Below, one piece after another: positions 48,570 to 58,949 of a stretch of DNA of 64,000 bases. Each line of letters begins with the position of its first letter. The first letter of the stretch is position 1. The notes beneath the pieces were generated by a model. It was given only the letters and a program-made list of their open reading frames with translations. It did no database searches and was not told the DNA's origin. Where the stretch lies: NCBI RefSeq assembly GCF_013337685.1, contig NZ_SUQN01000001.1:310001-374000 (forward strand), in the 5' to 3' direction. This DNA is from Citrobacter gillenii (GTDB lineage Bacteria; Pseudomonadota; Gammaproteobacteria; Enterobacterales; Enterobacteriaceae). The translations under genes were made by a program, and so were the position numbers.

Positions 48570-50006
48570 ATGTCCGTAATAAACAAAAATAGCGCCAGGC
48601 TACGTGATGAAGAACGTGCCCGCCTGATCTGGCTGCTGACCACTGATAAAGCCATTATTTCAACGCTGTTGGGCAAGCTTACCCTGGCTGAGCAATATGA
48701 CGTCGGTACGCTTGCCGACGATATTGCTGAGGTAGGGGCGCTGGTGGAGCATTTGCCGCCACCCGATCTGGCCGATACCCTCGAAGCATTACCCTCCGAA
48801 GAGCGTCACGCGCTGTGGCGGCTGATCCAAAGCGACAAGCGTGGCTATGTGTTGCTGGAGGCGTCTGAAAACGTCTGGGACGATCTGATCGATGAAATGT
48901 CGGACCGGGAATTGCTCGACGCGCTGCAATACCTCGACATCGACGAGCAGATTTACGTGGTGCAGCATTTACCGCGTAACCTGACCGGTCGACTGCTGGC
49001 GACGTTACCGGCGGAAGAGCGGGCGCGCGTGCGCCAGGTGATGCACTACGAGAAGAATCGCGTCGGTGCGATCATGGAGTTCGAGGTCATTACCGTGCGC
49101 CCGGACGTGACGCTGGAGGTGGTACAACGCTACCTGCGACGGCTGGGTAAAATGCCGGAGAACACCGATAAACTCTTCGTCACCGACCGCAATAAAGTGC
49201 TGGTGGGCGAGCTGACGTTAACCCGTATTCTGCTCAATGACGTGCAACGCAAAGTCAGTGAGGTGATGGAAGACGATCCGCTCACCTTTGCTCCGGAAGA
49301 TATCGCCGAGCACGCCGCGCGTACCTTTGAACGTGATAACCTGGTCAGTGCAGCGGTGGTGGACCCAACCGGCAAGCTGATGGGGCGTTTAACCATCGAT
49401 GAGATCGTCGATGTGGTGTATGAAGAAACGGACACCGATCTGCGCCGGATGGGGGGCTTAAGCGCCGGAGAAGATGTCTTTGCCCCGGTTACCAAAGCGG
49501 TAAAAACCCGTTGGGCCTGGCTGGCCGTTAATCTCTGTACCGCATTTATCGCATCGCGCGTCATCGACGGTTTTGAACACACGATTTCACAGCTGGTGGC
49601 GCTGGCCTCGCTCATGCCCATCGTGGCGGGGATCGGCGGCAATACCGGTAATCAGACCATCACCATGATTGTCCGCGCGCTGGCGCTGCAAAACATTCAG
49701 CCAGGAAACCTTACGTTCCTGATCCTGCGAGAAATGGGCGTGGCGGTGATTAACGGGCTGGTCTGGGGCGGGATTATGGGCGGCATCACCTGGTGGTTGT
49801 ACGATGACATGGCGCTCGGCGGCGTGATGACCCTGGCAATGATGCTTAATCTGTTAATGGCAGCGCTGATGGGGGTGATTATTCCAATGACCATGGTCAA
49901 GCTGGGGCGCGACCCGGCGATCGGCTCAAGCGTGATGATCACCGCTATTACCGACACCGGCGGGTTCTTTATTTTTCTCGGTCTGGCAACGCTGTTTTTG
50001 GTGTAG
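48570..50006 (+). CDS. mgtE: MgtE-family magnesium transporter
   Basis: 478 residues. MgtE architecture: N-terminal MgtE_N superhelical domain (about 1-135), a pair of CBS domains (about 140-265: VGAIMEFEVITVRPD and VSEVMEDDPLTFAPED) that sense cytoplasmic Mg2+, and a five-helix membrane domain with the pore motif PIVAGIGGNTGNQT. E. coli K-12 lacks MgtE, so this is an accessory gene between yojI and mqo. The ATG at 48570 has no good Shine-Dalgarno; a TTG lies one codon before it. Its last 38 bp overlap the SulP gene tail to tail. Confidence 0.92.
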   Translation: MSVINKNSARLRDEERARLIWLLTTDKAIISTLLGKLTLAEQYDVGTLADDIAEVGALVEHLPPPDLADTLEALPSEERHALWRLIQSDKRGYVLLEASENVWDDLIDEMSDRELLDALQYLDIDEQIYVVQHLPRNLTGRLLATLPAEERARVRQVMHYEKNRVGAIMEFEVITVRPDVTLEVVQRYLRRLGKMPENTDKLFVTDRNKVLVGELTLTRILLNDVQRKVSEVMEDDPLTFAPEDIAEHAARTFERDNLVSAAVVDPTGKLMGRLTIDEIVDVVYEETDTDLRRMGGLSAGEDVFAPVTKAVKTRWAWLAVNLCTAFIASRVIDGFEHTISQLVALASLMPIVAGIGGNTGNQTITMIVRALALQNIQPGNLTFLILREMGVAVINGLVWGGIMGGITWWLYDDMALGGVMTLAMMLNLLMAALMGVIIPMTMVKLGRDPAIGSSVMITAITDTGGFFIFLGLATLFLV

Positions 50007-51216
50007 TTGGGCGTTTGCCTCTGACGATGCGTGGCAGGACCAGCATCGTCAATACCCCGGCAACCACGCCAATAGCCAGGTTGCCGGTCGACACCGTTGC
50101 AGCAACGGTAATCAGCATCACCAGCGTTTCGCTGACCGGCATTTTGGCCAGTGTCGCTGGCTGAATGCTGTGCCAACTGAACGTTTTCACCGCCACAATG
50201 ACCATAATACCTGCCAGCACTGACATGGGGATTTTTGCCATCATGTCGCTTAACGCAGTGACCAACAGCAGCAAGACCAGCCCAGCGGCGAACGTGGAGA
50301 CGCGGCTGCGTCCTTTACCCATCTCAACGTTAACAATCGTTTGACCAATCATCGCGCATCCGGCGATACCGCCATATAACCCGGCCAGAATATTGGCTAT
50401 CCCCAGCCCCGTACTTTCACGATTTTTATTCGAGGGCGTGACCGTCAGATCGTCAACCAGTCGGGCGGTAAGCAGCGACTCCATCAAGCCGACAAAGGCA
50501 ATACTCAGCGCGCAGGGCCAGATAATCGCCAACGTGTGCAGGTTGAGAGGCACCAACAGCTGTGTGAATCCGGGTAATCCACCGCTCAATGAGCCTTCGT
50601 CACCGACGGTAGGCAACAACTGCCCGCTGGTCACGGTGAAGACCGTCAGCAGCACGATGGCAATCAGCGGCGCTGGAATACTTTTAATAAACCGCGGTAC
50701 CCACAGCACGATAAGCAGCGTCAGAACAAACAGCCCCCAAATCAACGGGCTTTTACTCCAGAAGTGCGGAACCTGAGCAAAGAAGATCAAGATGCCTAGC
50801 GCGTTAACAAAGCCGGTCATCACGGCCCCAGGGATAAAACGCATCAGTCGTGCCATCCCCAATACACCAAACAGGATTTGGATAGCCCCGGCCAGCAGCA
50901 CCGCGGGCAGGATGTACTGTACGCCGTGCTGATGCACCATTGGGCCAATCACCAGCGCCACCGATCCGGCTGCGGCGGTAACCATGGCCGGACGTCCGCC
51001 TAAAAAGGACATCGCCAGACACAGGACAACCGAGGCTATCAGGCTGACTTTGGGGTCTACGCCGGCGATAACAGAAAAAGAGATCACTTCCGGGATCAGC
51101 GCCAGCGCCGTGACCACGCCGGCCAGCGTTTCGCGCATCAGCAGGCGGGGTTGACGCAGCACAACGCCGACGGAATGTTCCGCCACGGCGGCAGGGGATG
51201 AATCAGTCGCAGACAT
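49969..51216 (-). CDS. SulP-family anion transporter without STAS domain
   Basis: 415 residues, about 10-12 hydrophobic segments. The SulP signature is visible near the N-terminus: ALALIPEVISFSVIAGVDP, and MVTAAAGSVALVIGPMV, then VGLMESLLTARLVDDLT. The protein ends soon after the last helix (RIVRGKRPTTPKTALPDREK), so the C-terminal STAS domain of full SulP proteins is missing; this short form is a known subfamily. Substrate unknown (sulfate, bicarbonate or a carboxylate). Its 3' end is antisense to the last 38 bp of mgtE. Confidence 0.9.
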   Translation of the reverse strand: MSATDSSPAAVAEHSVGVVLRQPRLLMRETLAGVVTALALIPEVISFSVIAGVDPKVSLIASVVLCLAMSFLGGRPAMVTAAAGSVALVIGPMVHQHGVQYILPAVLLAGAIQILFGVLGMARLMRFIPGAVMTGFVNALGILIFFAQVPHFWSKSPLIWGLFVLTLLIVLWVPRFIKSIPAPLIAIVLLTVFTVTSGQLLPTVGDEGSLSGGLPGFTQLLVPLNLHTLAIIWPCALSIAFVGLMESLLTARLVDDLTVTPSNKNRESTGLGIANILAGLYGGIAGCAMIGQTIVNVEMGKGRSRVSTFAAGLVLLLLVTALSDMMAKIPMSVLAGIMVIVAVKTFSWHSIQPATLAKMPVSETLVMLITVAATVSTGNLAIGVVAGVLTMLVLPRIVRGKRPTTPKTALPDREK

Positions 51217-51494
51217 AGTTACTCTCAGGTCAGAAATGGCCTGATAACAGCAGACCGGCAGGCATCCGTGCGGTGAATAGCAAAGCGCTGCATAGTACCC
51301 GCCTGACGGGGAGGTTTCCAGAAATGATTGTCAATAACCGTATAAAGAATCAACCTATTAATAACATTTTTAAAATTTAAACATAAATTATAAACAATAT
51401 TTTATTATTTTTTACTTAAGTGTTACCGTTGGGCCGTTCGATTTTCACCTGCATGAAAAGCAAAAAGCGATACTAAAAGTAAGGCATTAACATT

Positions 51495-53156
51495 ATGAAA
51501 AAAGTGACAGCCATGCTCTTCACCATGGCCCTGGGGCTGAATGTTGTCTCGATGGCGGCAAAAGCGAAAGCTGTGGAAGAGCAGGAAACGGATGTACTGT
51601 TGATTGGCGGCGGCATCATGAGCGCCACATTGGGAACCTATTTACAGGAACTGGAACCACAATGGTCTATGACCATGGTCGAGCGACTGGATGGTGTGGC
51701 CGAGGAGAGTTCAAACGGCTGGAACAATGCCGGCACGGGCCACTCCGCGCTGATGGAACTGAACTACACGCCGAAAAAAGCCGACGGTACTGTCAGCATT
51801 GAAAAGGCCGTTGAAATTAACGAAGCCTTCCAGATTTCCCGCCAGTTTTGGGCCTATCAGGTCAATAACGACGTGATGCATGACCCTCGCTCATTTATCA
51901 CTACCGTTCCCCACATGAGCTTTGTCTGGGGGGATGAGAACGTTAACTTCCTGCGCGCGCGTTATAAAGCCCTGCAGCAAAGTTCGCTGTTCCGTGGCAT
52001 GCGCTACTCCGAAGATCACGCCCAGATCAAAGAGTGGGCACCGCTGGTGATGGAAGGACGCGATCCAAACCAGAAAGTGGCAGCAACGCGTACCGAGATT
52101 GGGACTGACGTCAACTACGGCGAAATTACGCGCCAGTTGATCGCTTCGTTACAGAAAAAGCCTAACTTTGCGCTGCAACTCAGTACTGAAGTACGGGGTT
52201 TTAAGCGTAACGCTGATAACAGCTGGACCGTCACGGTTGCCGATCTGAAAAACAACGCAGCGGAACGCGACATCAAGGCGAAGTTTGTCTTTATTGGCGC
52301 CGGTGGCGCTGCGCTGAAACTGTTGCAGGAAACCGACATCCCGGAAGCGAAAGGCTACGGCGGATTCCCGGTTGGCGGACAGTTCCTGGTGGCGGAAAAC
52401 CCGGATGTGGTGAATCGCCACCTGGCGAAAGTATATGGTCAGGCTTCTGTCGGTGCACCGCCGATGTCCGTACCGCACATTGACACCCGTATTCTGGATG
52501 GCAAACGCGTGGTGCTGTTTGGACCGTTTGCGACCTTCTCCACCAAGTTCCTGAAAAACGGTTCATTGTGGGATCTGCTGAGTTCTACCACTACTTCAAA
52601 CGTTATGCCGATGATGAATGTGGGTCTGGATAATTTCGATCTGGTGAAATATCTGGTCAGCCAGGTCATGCTCAGCGACGACGACCGTTTTGCTGCGCTG
52701 CAGGAATACTACCCGCAGGCGAAGAAAGAAGACTGGCGTTTGTGGCAGGCGGGCCAGCGTGTGCAGATCATCAAAAGTGATGAAGACAAGGGCGGCGTTC
52801 TGCGTCTGGGGACCGAAGTGGTGAGCGACAAAGACGGCACGATTGCCGCACTGTTGGGTGCATCACCGGGCGCGTCAACGGCGGCACCGATCATGCTGCA
52901 TCTGATGGAAAAAGTGTTTAAAGATAAAGTCGCCAGCCCGCAATGGCAGGCGAAGCTGAAAACGATTATTCCGTCTTACGGCACCAAGCTGAACGGTAAC
53001 GTCGAGGCCACGGAACAAGAGCTGCAGTACACCAGTGGCGTTCTGGGTCTGAAATACGATAAACCGCAGGTGCCTGATGAAACGCCTCAACCGCAGTTAA
53101 AACCTCAGGCTCAACCGCAGCCAGAGCAGAAAACGGTTGCGGATATCGCACTGTAA
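51495..53156 (+). CDS. mqo: Mqo, malate:quinone oxidoreductase
   Basis: 553 residues (E. coli 548). Membrane-associated FAD enzyme that oxidises malate to oxaloacetate and reduces quinone. N-terminal FAD motif [18 protein letters not shown] and MQO signature [23 protein letters not shown] are intact. A hydrophobic N-terminal leader precedes the FAD domain. The C-terminal tail is Pro/Gln-rich ([16 protein letters not shown]), a known variable part in enteric Mqo. Upstream is a 278-bp, partly AT-rich promoter gap. Confidence 0.95.
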   Translation: MKKVTAMLFTMALGLNVVSMAAKAKAVEEQETDVLLIGGGIMSATLGTYLQELEPQWSMTMVERLDGVAEESSNGWNNAGTGHSALMELNYTPKKADGTVSIEKAVEINEAFQISRQFWAYQVNNDVMHDPRSFITTVPHMSFVWGDENVNFLRARYKALQQSSLFRGMRYSEDHAQIKEWAPLVMEGRDPNQKVAATRTEIGTDVNYGEITRQLIASLQKKPNFALQLSTEVRGFKRNADNSWTVTVADLKNNAAERDIKAKFVFIGAGGAALKLLQETDIPEAKGYGGFPVGGQFLVAENPDVVNRHLAKVYGQASVGAPPMSVPHIDTRILDGKRVVLFGPFATFSTKFLKNGSLWDLLSSTTTSNVMPMMNVGLDNFDLVKYLVSQVMLSDDDRFAALQEYYPQAKKEDWRLWQAGQRVQIIKSDEDKGGVLRLGTEVVSDKDGTIAALLGASPGASTAAPIMLHLMEKVFKDKVASPQWQAKLKTIIPSYGTKLNGNVEATEQELQYTSGVLGLKYDKPQVPDETPQPQLKPQAQPQPEQKTVADIAL

Positions 53157-53168
53157 TCGCATGGTTGC

Positions 53169-53247
53169 ATGCCGGATGGCGCTGCGCTTATCCGGCCTAC
53201 AACACGCTATACGTAGGCCGGATAAGGCGGTACGCCGCCATCCGGCA
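53169..53247. repeat. BIME (two REP units) between mqo and eco
   Basis: ATGCCGGATGGCGCTGCG...CTTATCCGGCCTAC (53169-53200) and GTAGGCCGGATAAGGCGG...GCCGCCATCCGGC (53212-53247) in opposite orientation. It lies between convergent genes. Confidence 0.92.
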
Positions 53248-53256
53248 CATTCTCAT

Positions 53257-53766
53257 TTATCGCGCGACTGCGTCCTGAATCTTCTCTTCTGCTTTCCAGA
53301 TACGGTATTTTACTTCTACGTTTTCCGGGGTGTAGACCACAATCGGTAATTTGCTGTTGTAACGCAACATACCGTCGTCACCTAAATGAGCGGTAATAAA
53401 CTTCTTCTCTTTCTTGCCGTCCGGGCAGGCCATCATGGTTGACACCGGAGAGGTAACTTTGTCGAATACGTAGTAGTCGTAACCCCAACCTTCCAGCGTT
53501 TTGCTGTCCAGTTCTCCGCCCAGGCGATGCTGGTTGCAGTCAACGTCCAGCGTTTGGCCGATCAGCAGTTCTACCTTTAGAGTAGATTCATCTTTCTCAG
53601 GAGTAAGCTGGATAACCTGGCGTTTCATCCCTTTGTCTGCTTTCGGATACGGGGCGACTTTTTCCAGCGGCTGCGCGGGAGTATCACTGGTTGCTGCCCA
53701 TGCAGAGGTGCTGGCAAACGTGGCTAGCAGGATGGCAGGGACGATGGTCTTCATCTTATTGTTCAC
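53257..53766 (-). CDS. eco: Ecotin, periplasmic serine protease inhibitor
   Basis: 169 residues from a GTG start, or 165 from the ATG at 53754. Signal peptide ends at STSAWA, then the mature ecotin with P1 methionine in [10 protein letters not shown] and the disulfide Cys pair (DCNQHRLGG and MACPDG). It inhibits trypsin-like proteases, including neutrophil elastase. The GTG at 53766 is preferred because AGGA lies 6 nt upstream; for the ATG the spacing would be 18 nt. E. coli annotations use the downstream ATG (162 residues). Confidence 0.94.
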   Translation of the reverse strand: MNNKMKTIVPAILLATFASTSAWAATSDTPAQPLEKVAPYPKADKGMKRQVIQLTPEKDESTLKVELLIGQTLDVDCNQHRLGGELDSKTLEGWGYDYYVFDKVTSPVSTMMACPDGKKEKKFITAHLGDDGMLRYNSKLPIVVYTPENVEVKYRIWKAEEKIQDAVAR

Positions 53767-53920
53767 AGTGTTTCCTTTCTTCTGTCTTCTGAACGTGTTT
53801 TTCGCAGATTAACATATTCACATGCGCTATTAATCTAAATTTACTTATATTTAAGGTGTATTAATTGAATGTTTAATTATTAACTAGAGATATGTGCTAA
53901 GAATTATCCTATTTTTAAGA

Positions 53921-54055
53921 TTATTCTCTTGTATATGTATTCGCTATATAATTGTTTATATAACTCATTGAAATGTGAGTAAAAGCGCGTTTTTTTATAC
54001 CAACCCTACACTCTTTTGATCCGGCAACAGCATTTACCCCGATTGGGGTATGCAC
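53921..54055 (-). CDS. YojO-like small protein, antisense across the nap control region
   Basis: A 44-codon ORF with a GTG start. Its translation begins MHTPIGVNAVAGSKE and continues with KRAFTHIS and later NNYIANTYTRE. As I recall the E. coli YojO sequence, HTPIGV..VAGSKE and KRAF.HIS are shared, and yojO sits in the same gap between eco and napF. A weak AGGA lies 10 nt upstream of the GTG. The conserved 5' part covers the NarP and FNR sites of napF, so DNA-level constraint could explain part of the match. It may be a real small protein or a conserved regulatory shadow. Confidence 0.4.
   Translation of the reverse strand: MHTPIGVNAVAGSKECRVGIKKRAFTHISMSYINNYIANTYTRE
54016..54029 (+). promoter_or_regulatory. 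FNR-like site upstream of napF
   Basis: TTGAT-CCGG-CAACA: perfect left half and a degenerate right half of the FNR consensus TTGAT-N4-ATCAA. Its centre is exactly 20 bp upstream of the NarP/NarL site, the same offset as the -64.5 and -44.5 sites reported for E. coli napF. Confidence 0.6.
54035..54050 (+). promoter_or_regulatory. NarP/NarL 7-2-7 site upstream of napF
   Basis: TACCCCG-AT-TGGGGTA, an inverted pair of heptamers matching TACYYMT at 6 of 7 positions each. If centred at -44.5 as in E. coli, transcription starts near 54087. NarP activates nap at low nitrate together with FNR. Confidence 0.8.
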
Positions 54056-54169
54056 CTCTAACACATCCTGAAATATCTTACTGTTAAAAATAACTACTCA
54101 TAAATAGTGCGGTTACTTATTGTCGTTCAACCCGCTCAGGGAGAGCGTCATTTATGGAAGGACAATGTC

Positions 54170-54661
54170 ATGGTTGATTTATCCCGTCGAGGCATGTTGA
54201 CAGGTAGCTGGCGTAACGCCAGTACGGGGATCCGTCCGCCGTGGAGCATGGAAGAATCTCACTTTCTGGCGCATTGCCTGCGTTGTGACGCCTGCGTCCA
54301 GGCGTGTGAAACCGGCATCCTGCAGCGAGGCCAGGGCGGTTTTCCGAGCGTAAATTTCAAACACGGCGAGTGCAGCTTTTGTTACGCCTGCGCAGAGGCC
54401 TGTCCCGAATCACTCTTTCTTCCGCGCCACACCAGGGCCTGGGATCTGAATGTTACGATCGGTGAAAACTGTCTCGCCAATCAATCTGTAGAGTGCCATC
54501 GCTGTCAGGATAGCTGTGAACCCATGGCCATTACCTTTCGCCCCACGCTGTCCGGTATATATCAGCCACAGCTCGACAATCAAGCCTGTAGCGGATGTGG
54601 TGCGTGTGTCGCGACCTGTCCGGTATCAGCCATTAATGCGGAGTACCACCATGGACACTAA
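54170..54661 (+). CDS. napF: NapF, ferredoxin-type protein of periplasmic nitrate reductase system
   Basis: 163 residues (E. coli 164). Cytoplasmic iron-sulfur protein that interacts with NapA before export. Cysteine clusters CLRCDACVQACE, CSFCYACAEACP and CSGCGACVATCP each fit a [4Fe-4S] site, with further cysteines in CHRCQDSCEP. The ATG at 54170 has AAGGA 7 nt upstream and gives the family start (SRRGMLTG); the open frame upstream is leader. It overlaps napD by 11 bp. First gene of napFDAGHBC. Confidence 0.95.
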   Translation: MVDLSRRGMLTGSWRNASTGIRPPWSMEESHFLAHCLRCDACVQACETGILQRGQGGFPSVNFKHGECSFCYACAEACPESLFLPRHTRAWDLNVTIGENCLANQSVECHRCQDSCEPMAITFRPTLSGIYQPQLDNQACSGCGACVATCPVSAINAEYHHGH

Positions 54662-54914
54662 CTGGCAGGTTTGCAGCCTGGTCGTTCAGGCCAAAAGTCA
54701 GCACATCAACGATATCGCTACGCAGTTACGTACATTTCCAGGTTGTGAAGTTGCACTCAGCGATGTGGAAAGCGGCCAACTGATTGTGGTGGTAGAAGCA
54801 GAACACAGTGAAACACTAATGAAAACAATTGAGTCAGTGCGCAACGTTGCGGGCGTACTGGCGGTGTCGCTGGTTTATCACCAGCAGGATGAGCAAGGTG
54901 AGGAAACACCATGA
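54651..54914 (+). CDS. napD: NapD, NapA signal-peptide-binding chaperone
   Basis: 87 residues, as in E. coli. Small ferredoxin-fold chaperone that binds the Tat signal of NapA and delays export until the cofactor is inserted. Start [15 protein letters not shown] matches the family; the C-terminus [16 protein letters not shown] is conserved. Overlaps napF by 11 bp and napA by 4 bp. Confidence 0.96.
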   Translation: MDTNWQVCSLVVQAKSQHINDIATQLRTFPGCEVALSDVESGQLIVVVEAEHSETLMKTIESVRNVAGVLAVSLVYHQQDEQGEETP

Positions 54915-57397
54915 AACTCAGTCGTCGTAGCTTTATGAAAGCTAACGCCGTTGCGGCCGCTGCGGCGGCTGCCGGGTTAAGCGTGCCGGGCGTTGCCCGC
55001 GCGGTAGTCGGTCAGCAAGAAGCAATCAAATGGGACAAAGCCCCGTGCCGTTTTTGCGGTACTGGCTGTGGCGTATTGGTTGGCACCCAGCAAGGCCGTG
55101 TTGTGGCATGCCAGGGTGACCCGGAAGCGCCGGTTAACCGTGGACTTAACTGTATTAAAGGGTATTTCCTACCCAAAATCATGTACGGAAAAGACCGTTT
55201 AACGCAGCCAATGCTGCGCATGAAGGACGGGAAATATCACAAAGAAGGCGAGTTCACCCCGATTAGCTGGGATCAGGCCTTTGATGTGATGGAAGAAAAA
55301 TTCAAAACGTCGCTGAAAGAGAAAGGACCTGATGCCATCGGCATGTTTGGTTCCGGTCAGTGGACCATCTGGGAAGGCTACGCCGCCGCGAAGCTGTTCA
55401 AAGCCGGTTTCCGTACCAACAATATCGACCCGAACGCGCGTCACTGCATGGCGTCGGCGGTGGTGGGCTTTATGCGTACCTTTGGTATGGATGAGCCGAT
55501 GGGCTGCTATGACGATATCGAACATGCGGATGCGTTCGTGCTGTGGGGCGCGAATATGGCGGAGATGCACCCAATTCTGTGGTCGCGCATCACTAACCGT
55601 CGTCTGTCCGATCCCAACGTCAACGTTGCGGTTCTCTCTACCTATCAGCATCGTAGCTTTGAGCTGGCAGATAACGGCATGGTCTTCACGCCGCAAAGCG
55701 ACCTGGTGATCCTCAACTACATCGCCAACTATATCATTCAAAACAATGCGATAAACCAGGATTTCTTCAGCAAACACGTTAACCTGCGCAAAGGTGCGAC
55801 GGATATTGGCTACGGCTTACGCCCAACGCATCCGCTGGAAAAAGCCGCGAAAAACCCAGGTTCCGATGCGTCTGAGCCGATCAGCTTCGAAGAGTACAAG
55901 GCGTTTGTTGCGGACTATACGCTGGATAAAACCGCAGAAATGACCGGCGTGCCGAAAGATCAGCTGGAACAGCTGGCGCAACTGTATGCCGATCCGAAGA
56001 AGAAAGTTATCTCCTACTGGACGATGGGCTTTAACCAGCATACTCGCGGCGTATGGGCCAATAACCTGGTCTATAACCTGCATCTGCTAACCGGCAAAAT
56101 CTCTCAGCCTGGCTGCGGACCGTTCTCGCTGACCGGTCAGCCTTCCGCCTGTGGTACCGCCCGTGAAGTGGGGACGTTCTCTCACCGTCTGCCTGCGGAC
56201 ATGGTGGTGACTAACGAGAAGCACCGCGATATCTGTGAAAAACACTGGAATCTTCCGACCGGCACCATCCCGGCGAAAGTCGGTCTGCACGCTGTGGCGC
56301 AGGACCGTGCGCTGAAAGACGGCAAGCTGAATGTCTACTGGGTGATGTGTAACAACAACATGCAGGCCGGGCCGAACATCAACGAAGAGCGTATGCCGGG
56401 TTGGCGCGATCCGCGCAACTTTATCATCGTGTCCGATCCGTATCCGACTGTCAGCGCTCTGGCCGCCGACCTGATCCTGCCGACCGCAATGTGGGTAGAA
56501 AAAGAAGGGGCCTACGGTAACGCCGAGCGTCGTACTCAGTTCTGGCGTCAGCAAATTAAAGCGCCGGGTGAAGCGAAGTCTGACCTGTGGCAAATGGTGC
56601 AGTTTGCCCGTCGTTTCAAAACCGAAGAGGTCTGGCCGGAGGAACTGCTGGCACAGAAACCGGAGCTGCGCGGTAAAACGCTGTACGACGTCCTGTTCGC
56701 CACGCCTGCGGTGACGAAATTCCCGCTGACGGAACTGGCTGACGATCAGCTGAACGATGAATCCCGCGAACTGGGCTTCTATCTGCAAAAAGGGCTGTTC
56801 GAAGAGTACGCCTGGTTTGGTCGCGGTCATGGTCACGATCTGGCGCCATTTGACGATTACCACAAAGCGCGCGGTTTACGCTGGCCGGTGGTCGACGGTA
56901 AAGAGACCCAGTGGCGCTACAGCGAAGGTAACGACCCTTACGTGAAGGTGGGCGAAAGCTACAAGTTCTACGGCAAGCCGGATGGCAAAGCGGTCATCTT
57001 CGCGCTGCCGTTTGAACCCGCCGCAGAAGCACCGGATAAAGAGTATGACCTGTGGCTCTCCACCGGTCGCGTGCTGGAGCACTGGCACACCGGTAGCATG
57101 ACGCGCCGCGTGCCTGAACTGCACCGCGCCTTCCCGGAAGCCGTCCTGTTTATTCATCCGCTGGATGCGAAAGCCCGCGATCTGCGTCGTGGCGACAAGG
57201 TGAAAGTGGTTTCCCGTCGTGGCGAAGTGATTTCGATTGTTGAAACCCGCGGTCGTAACCGTCCACCGCAGGGGCTGGTGTACATGCCGTTCTTCGACGC
57301 CGCACAGCTGGTGAACAACCTGACGCTGGATGCGACGGATCCGCTCTCTAAAGAGACGGATTTCAAGAAGTGTGCCGTGAAGCTGGCGAAGGTGTAA
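54911..57397 (+). CDS. napA: NapA, periplasmic nitrate reductase catalytic subunit
   Basis: 828 residues, as in E. coli. Mo-bis-MGD enzyme reducing nitrate to nitrite in the periplasm. Twin-arginine signal [20 protein letters not shown] with cleavage near GVARA, a [4Fe-4S] site in [13 protein letters not shown]...LNCIKGYF, and the Mo-ligand Cys in [13 protein letters not shown]. Electrons arrive from NapB. Confidence 0.98.
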   Translation: MKLSRRSFMKANAVAAAAAAAGLSVPGVARAVVGQQEAIKWDKAPCRFCGTGCGVLVGTQQGRVVACQGDPEAPVNRGLNCIKGYFLPKIMYGKDRLTQPMLRMKDGKYHKEGEFTPISWDQAFDVMEEKFKTSLKEKGPDAIGMFGSGQWTIWEGYAAAKLFKAGFRTNNIDPNARHCMASAVVGFMRTFGMDEPMGCYDDIEHADAFVLWGANMAEMHPILWSRITNRRLSDPNVNVAVLSTYQHRSFELADNGMVFTPQSDLVILNYIANYIIQNNAINQDFFSKHVNLRKGATDIGYGLRPTHPLEKAAKNPGSDASEPISFEEYKAFVADYTLDKTAEMTGVPKDQLEQLAQLYADPKKKVISYWTMGFNQHTRGVWANNLVYNLHLLTGKISQPGCGPFSLTGQPSACGTAREVGTFSHRLPADMVVTNEKHRDICEKHWNLPTGTIPAKVGLHAVAQDRALKDGKLNVYWVMCNNNMQAGPNINEERMPGWRDPRNFIIVSDPYPTVSALAADLILPTAMWVEKEGAYGNAERRTQFWRQQIKAPGEAKSDLWQMVQFARRFKTEEVWPEELLAQKPELRGKTLYDVLFATPAVTKFPLTELADDQLNDESRELGFYLQKGLFEEYAWFGRGHGHDLAPFDDYHKARGLRWPVVDGKETQWRYSEGNDPYVKVGESYKFYGKPDGKAVIFALPFEPAAEAPDKEYDLWLSTGRVLEHWHTGSMTRRVPELHRAFPEAVLFIHPLDAKARDLRRGDKVKVVSRRGEVISIVETRGRNRPPQGLVYMPFFDAAQLVNNLTLDATDPLSKETDFKKCAVKLAKV

Positions 57398-57403
57398 CGC
57401 GTT

Positions 57404-58099
57404 ATGTCCCGGTCAGCAAAACCCCAAAATGGCCGCCGCCGCTTTCTGCGCGATATGGTTCGCGCAGCGGGCGGGCTGGCCGCCGTTGGCGTGGTGCTGG
57501 GGTTGCAACAGCAAACTGCACGTGCAACCGGCGTGCGGTTGCGCCCGCCAGGGGCATTGGCTGAAGACGCCTTTGCCAGCGCCTGCGTGCGCTGTGGACA
57601 GTGCGTTCAGGCTTGCCCGTACGACACGCTGAAACTGGCGACGCTGGCCTCCGGGCTGGCAGCGGGGACGCCGTATTTTGTCGCGCGCGACATTCCCTGC
57701 GAAATGTGTGAAGACATCCCGTGCGCCAAAGTCTGCCCAAGCGGCGCGTTGGACAAGGAGATCGAATCCATTGACGATTCACGCATGGGACTGGCGGTAC
57801 TGCTGGATCACGAGAACTGCCTCAACTATCAAGGGCTGCGCTGCGATGTCTGTTATCGCGAATGCCCAAAGATAGACGAGGCCATCACCCTGGAACTGGA
57901 TCGCAATATGCGCACCGGTAAGCACGCGCGGTTTATTCCGACCGTACACAGCGATGCCTGCACTGGATGCGGTAAATGTGAAAAGGTCTGCGTGCTGGAA
58001 CAGCCGGCAATAAAAGTGCTGCCGCTGTCGCTGGCGAAAGGGGAGTTGGGACACCATTACCGCTTCGGTTGGCTGGAGGGGAACAATGGCAAATCGTAA
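57404..58099 (+). CDS. napG: NapG, ferredoxin-type quinol dehydrogenase component
   Basis: 231 residues, as in E. coli. Periplasmic iron-sulfur protein with a twin-arginine signal ([15 protein letters not shown]) and four [4Fe-4S] motifs ([46 protein letters not shown]). With NapH it moves electrons from quinol toward NapC/NapB. Overlaps napH by 14 bp. Confidence 0.96.
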   Translation: MSRSAKPQNGRRRFLRDMVRAAGGLAAVGVVLGLQQQTARATGVRLRPPGALAEDAFASACVRCGQCVQACPYDTLKLATLASGLAAGTPYFVARDIPCEMCEDIPCAKVCPSGALDKEIESIDDSRMGLAVLLDHENCLNYQGLRCDVCYRECPKIDEAITLELDRNMRTGKHARFIPTVHSDACTGCGKCEKVCVLEQPAIKVLPLSLAKGELGHHYRFGWLEGNNGKS

Positions 58100-58949
58100 A
58101 CGTGATGCCGGGCGTGAAGCGCGGGAGAAAAAAGGCTGGTGGCGCAGCCACCGTTGGCTGGTGCTGCGTCGTCTGACGCAGTTTTTGGTGCTGGCAATGT
58201 TTCTCAGCGGCCCGTGGTTAGGGGTGTGGATCCTGCATGGCAATTACAGCAGCAGCCTGTTGCTGGATACCATCCCATTCACCGATCCGCTGATTACGCT
58301 GCAAAGCCTCGCCAGTGGACATCTGCCTGCGACCGTAGCGTTAATCGGTGCTGCACTTATTACGGGGCTGTATGCCCTGGCCGGTAAGCGGTTGTTTTGC
58401 AGCTGGGTCTGCCCAATGAACCCGGTCACTGATTTGGCAAGTGTATTACGCAGAAGGTTTGACCTGAATCAGTCTGCGACTATTCCGCGCCATATACGGT
58501 ACGTCCTGCTGGTCGTTATCCTGGTGGGATCCGCGCTGACCGGTACGCTGCTGTGGGAATGGATAAACCCGGTCTCTTTGCTGGGACGTAGCCTGGTAAT
58601 GGGATTCGGTAGCGGTATCCTGCTGATTATTGCACTGTTTTTATTTGATTTACTGGTTGTTGAGCATGGCTGGTGCGGGCACCTTTGCCCATTAGGCGCG
58701 CTGTATAGCGTGCTGGGAAGCAAAGGGGTGTTAACCGTGTCAGCAAAAGAACGCGAGAGATGTAACCGCTGTATGGATTGTTTTCATGTTTGCCCGGAAC
58801 CGCATGTGCTACGTGCCCCGGTGCTGGATGAGCAAAGTCCGGTGCAGGTAACCAGTCGCGATTGCATGGGTTGCGGTCGCTGTGTGGATGTCTGTTCTGA
58901 GGATGTTTTTACAATAACAACACGATGGAGTTCGGGAGCGAAATCATGA
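58086..58949 (+). CDS. napH: NapH, membrane ferredoxin-type quinol dehydrogenase
   Basis: 287 residues, as in E. coli. Four membrane segments (about 28-50, 75-95, 135-155, 165-190), cytoplasmic CxxxCP motifs CSWVCPMNP and CGHLCPLGA, and two C-terminal [4Fe-4S] sites [12 protein letters not shown] and [11 protein letters not shown]. Forms the quinol-oxidising complex with NapG. Its stop overlaps napB (ATGA). Confidence 0.96.
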   Translation: MANRKRDAGREAREKKGWWRSHRWLVLRRLTQFLVLAMFLSGPWLGVWILHGNYSSSLLLDTIPFTDPLITLQSLASGHLPATVALIGAALITGLYALAGKRLFCSWVCPMNPVTDLASVLRRRFDLNQSATIPRHIRYVLLVVILVGSALTGTLLWEWINPVSLLGRSLVMGFGSGILLIIALFLFDLLVVEHGWCGHLCPLGALYSVLGSKGVLTVSAKERERCNRCMDCFHVCPEPHVLRAPVLDEQSPVQVTSRDCMGCGRCVDVCSEDVFTITTRWSSGAKS

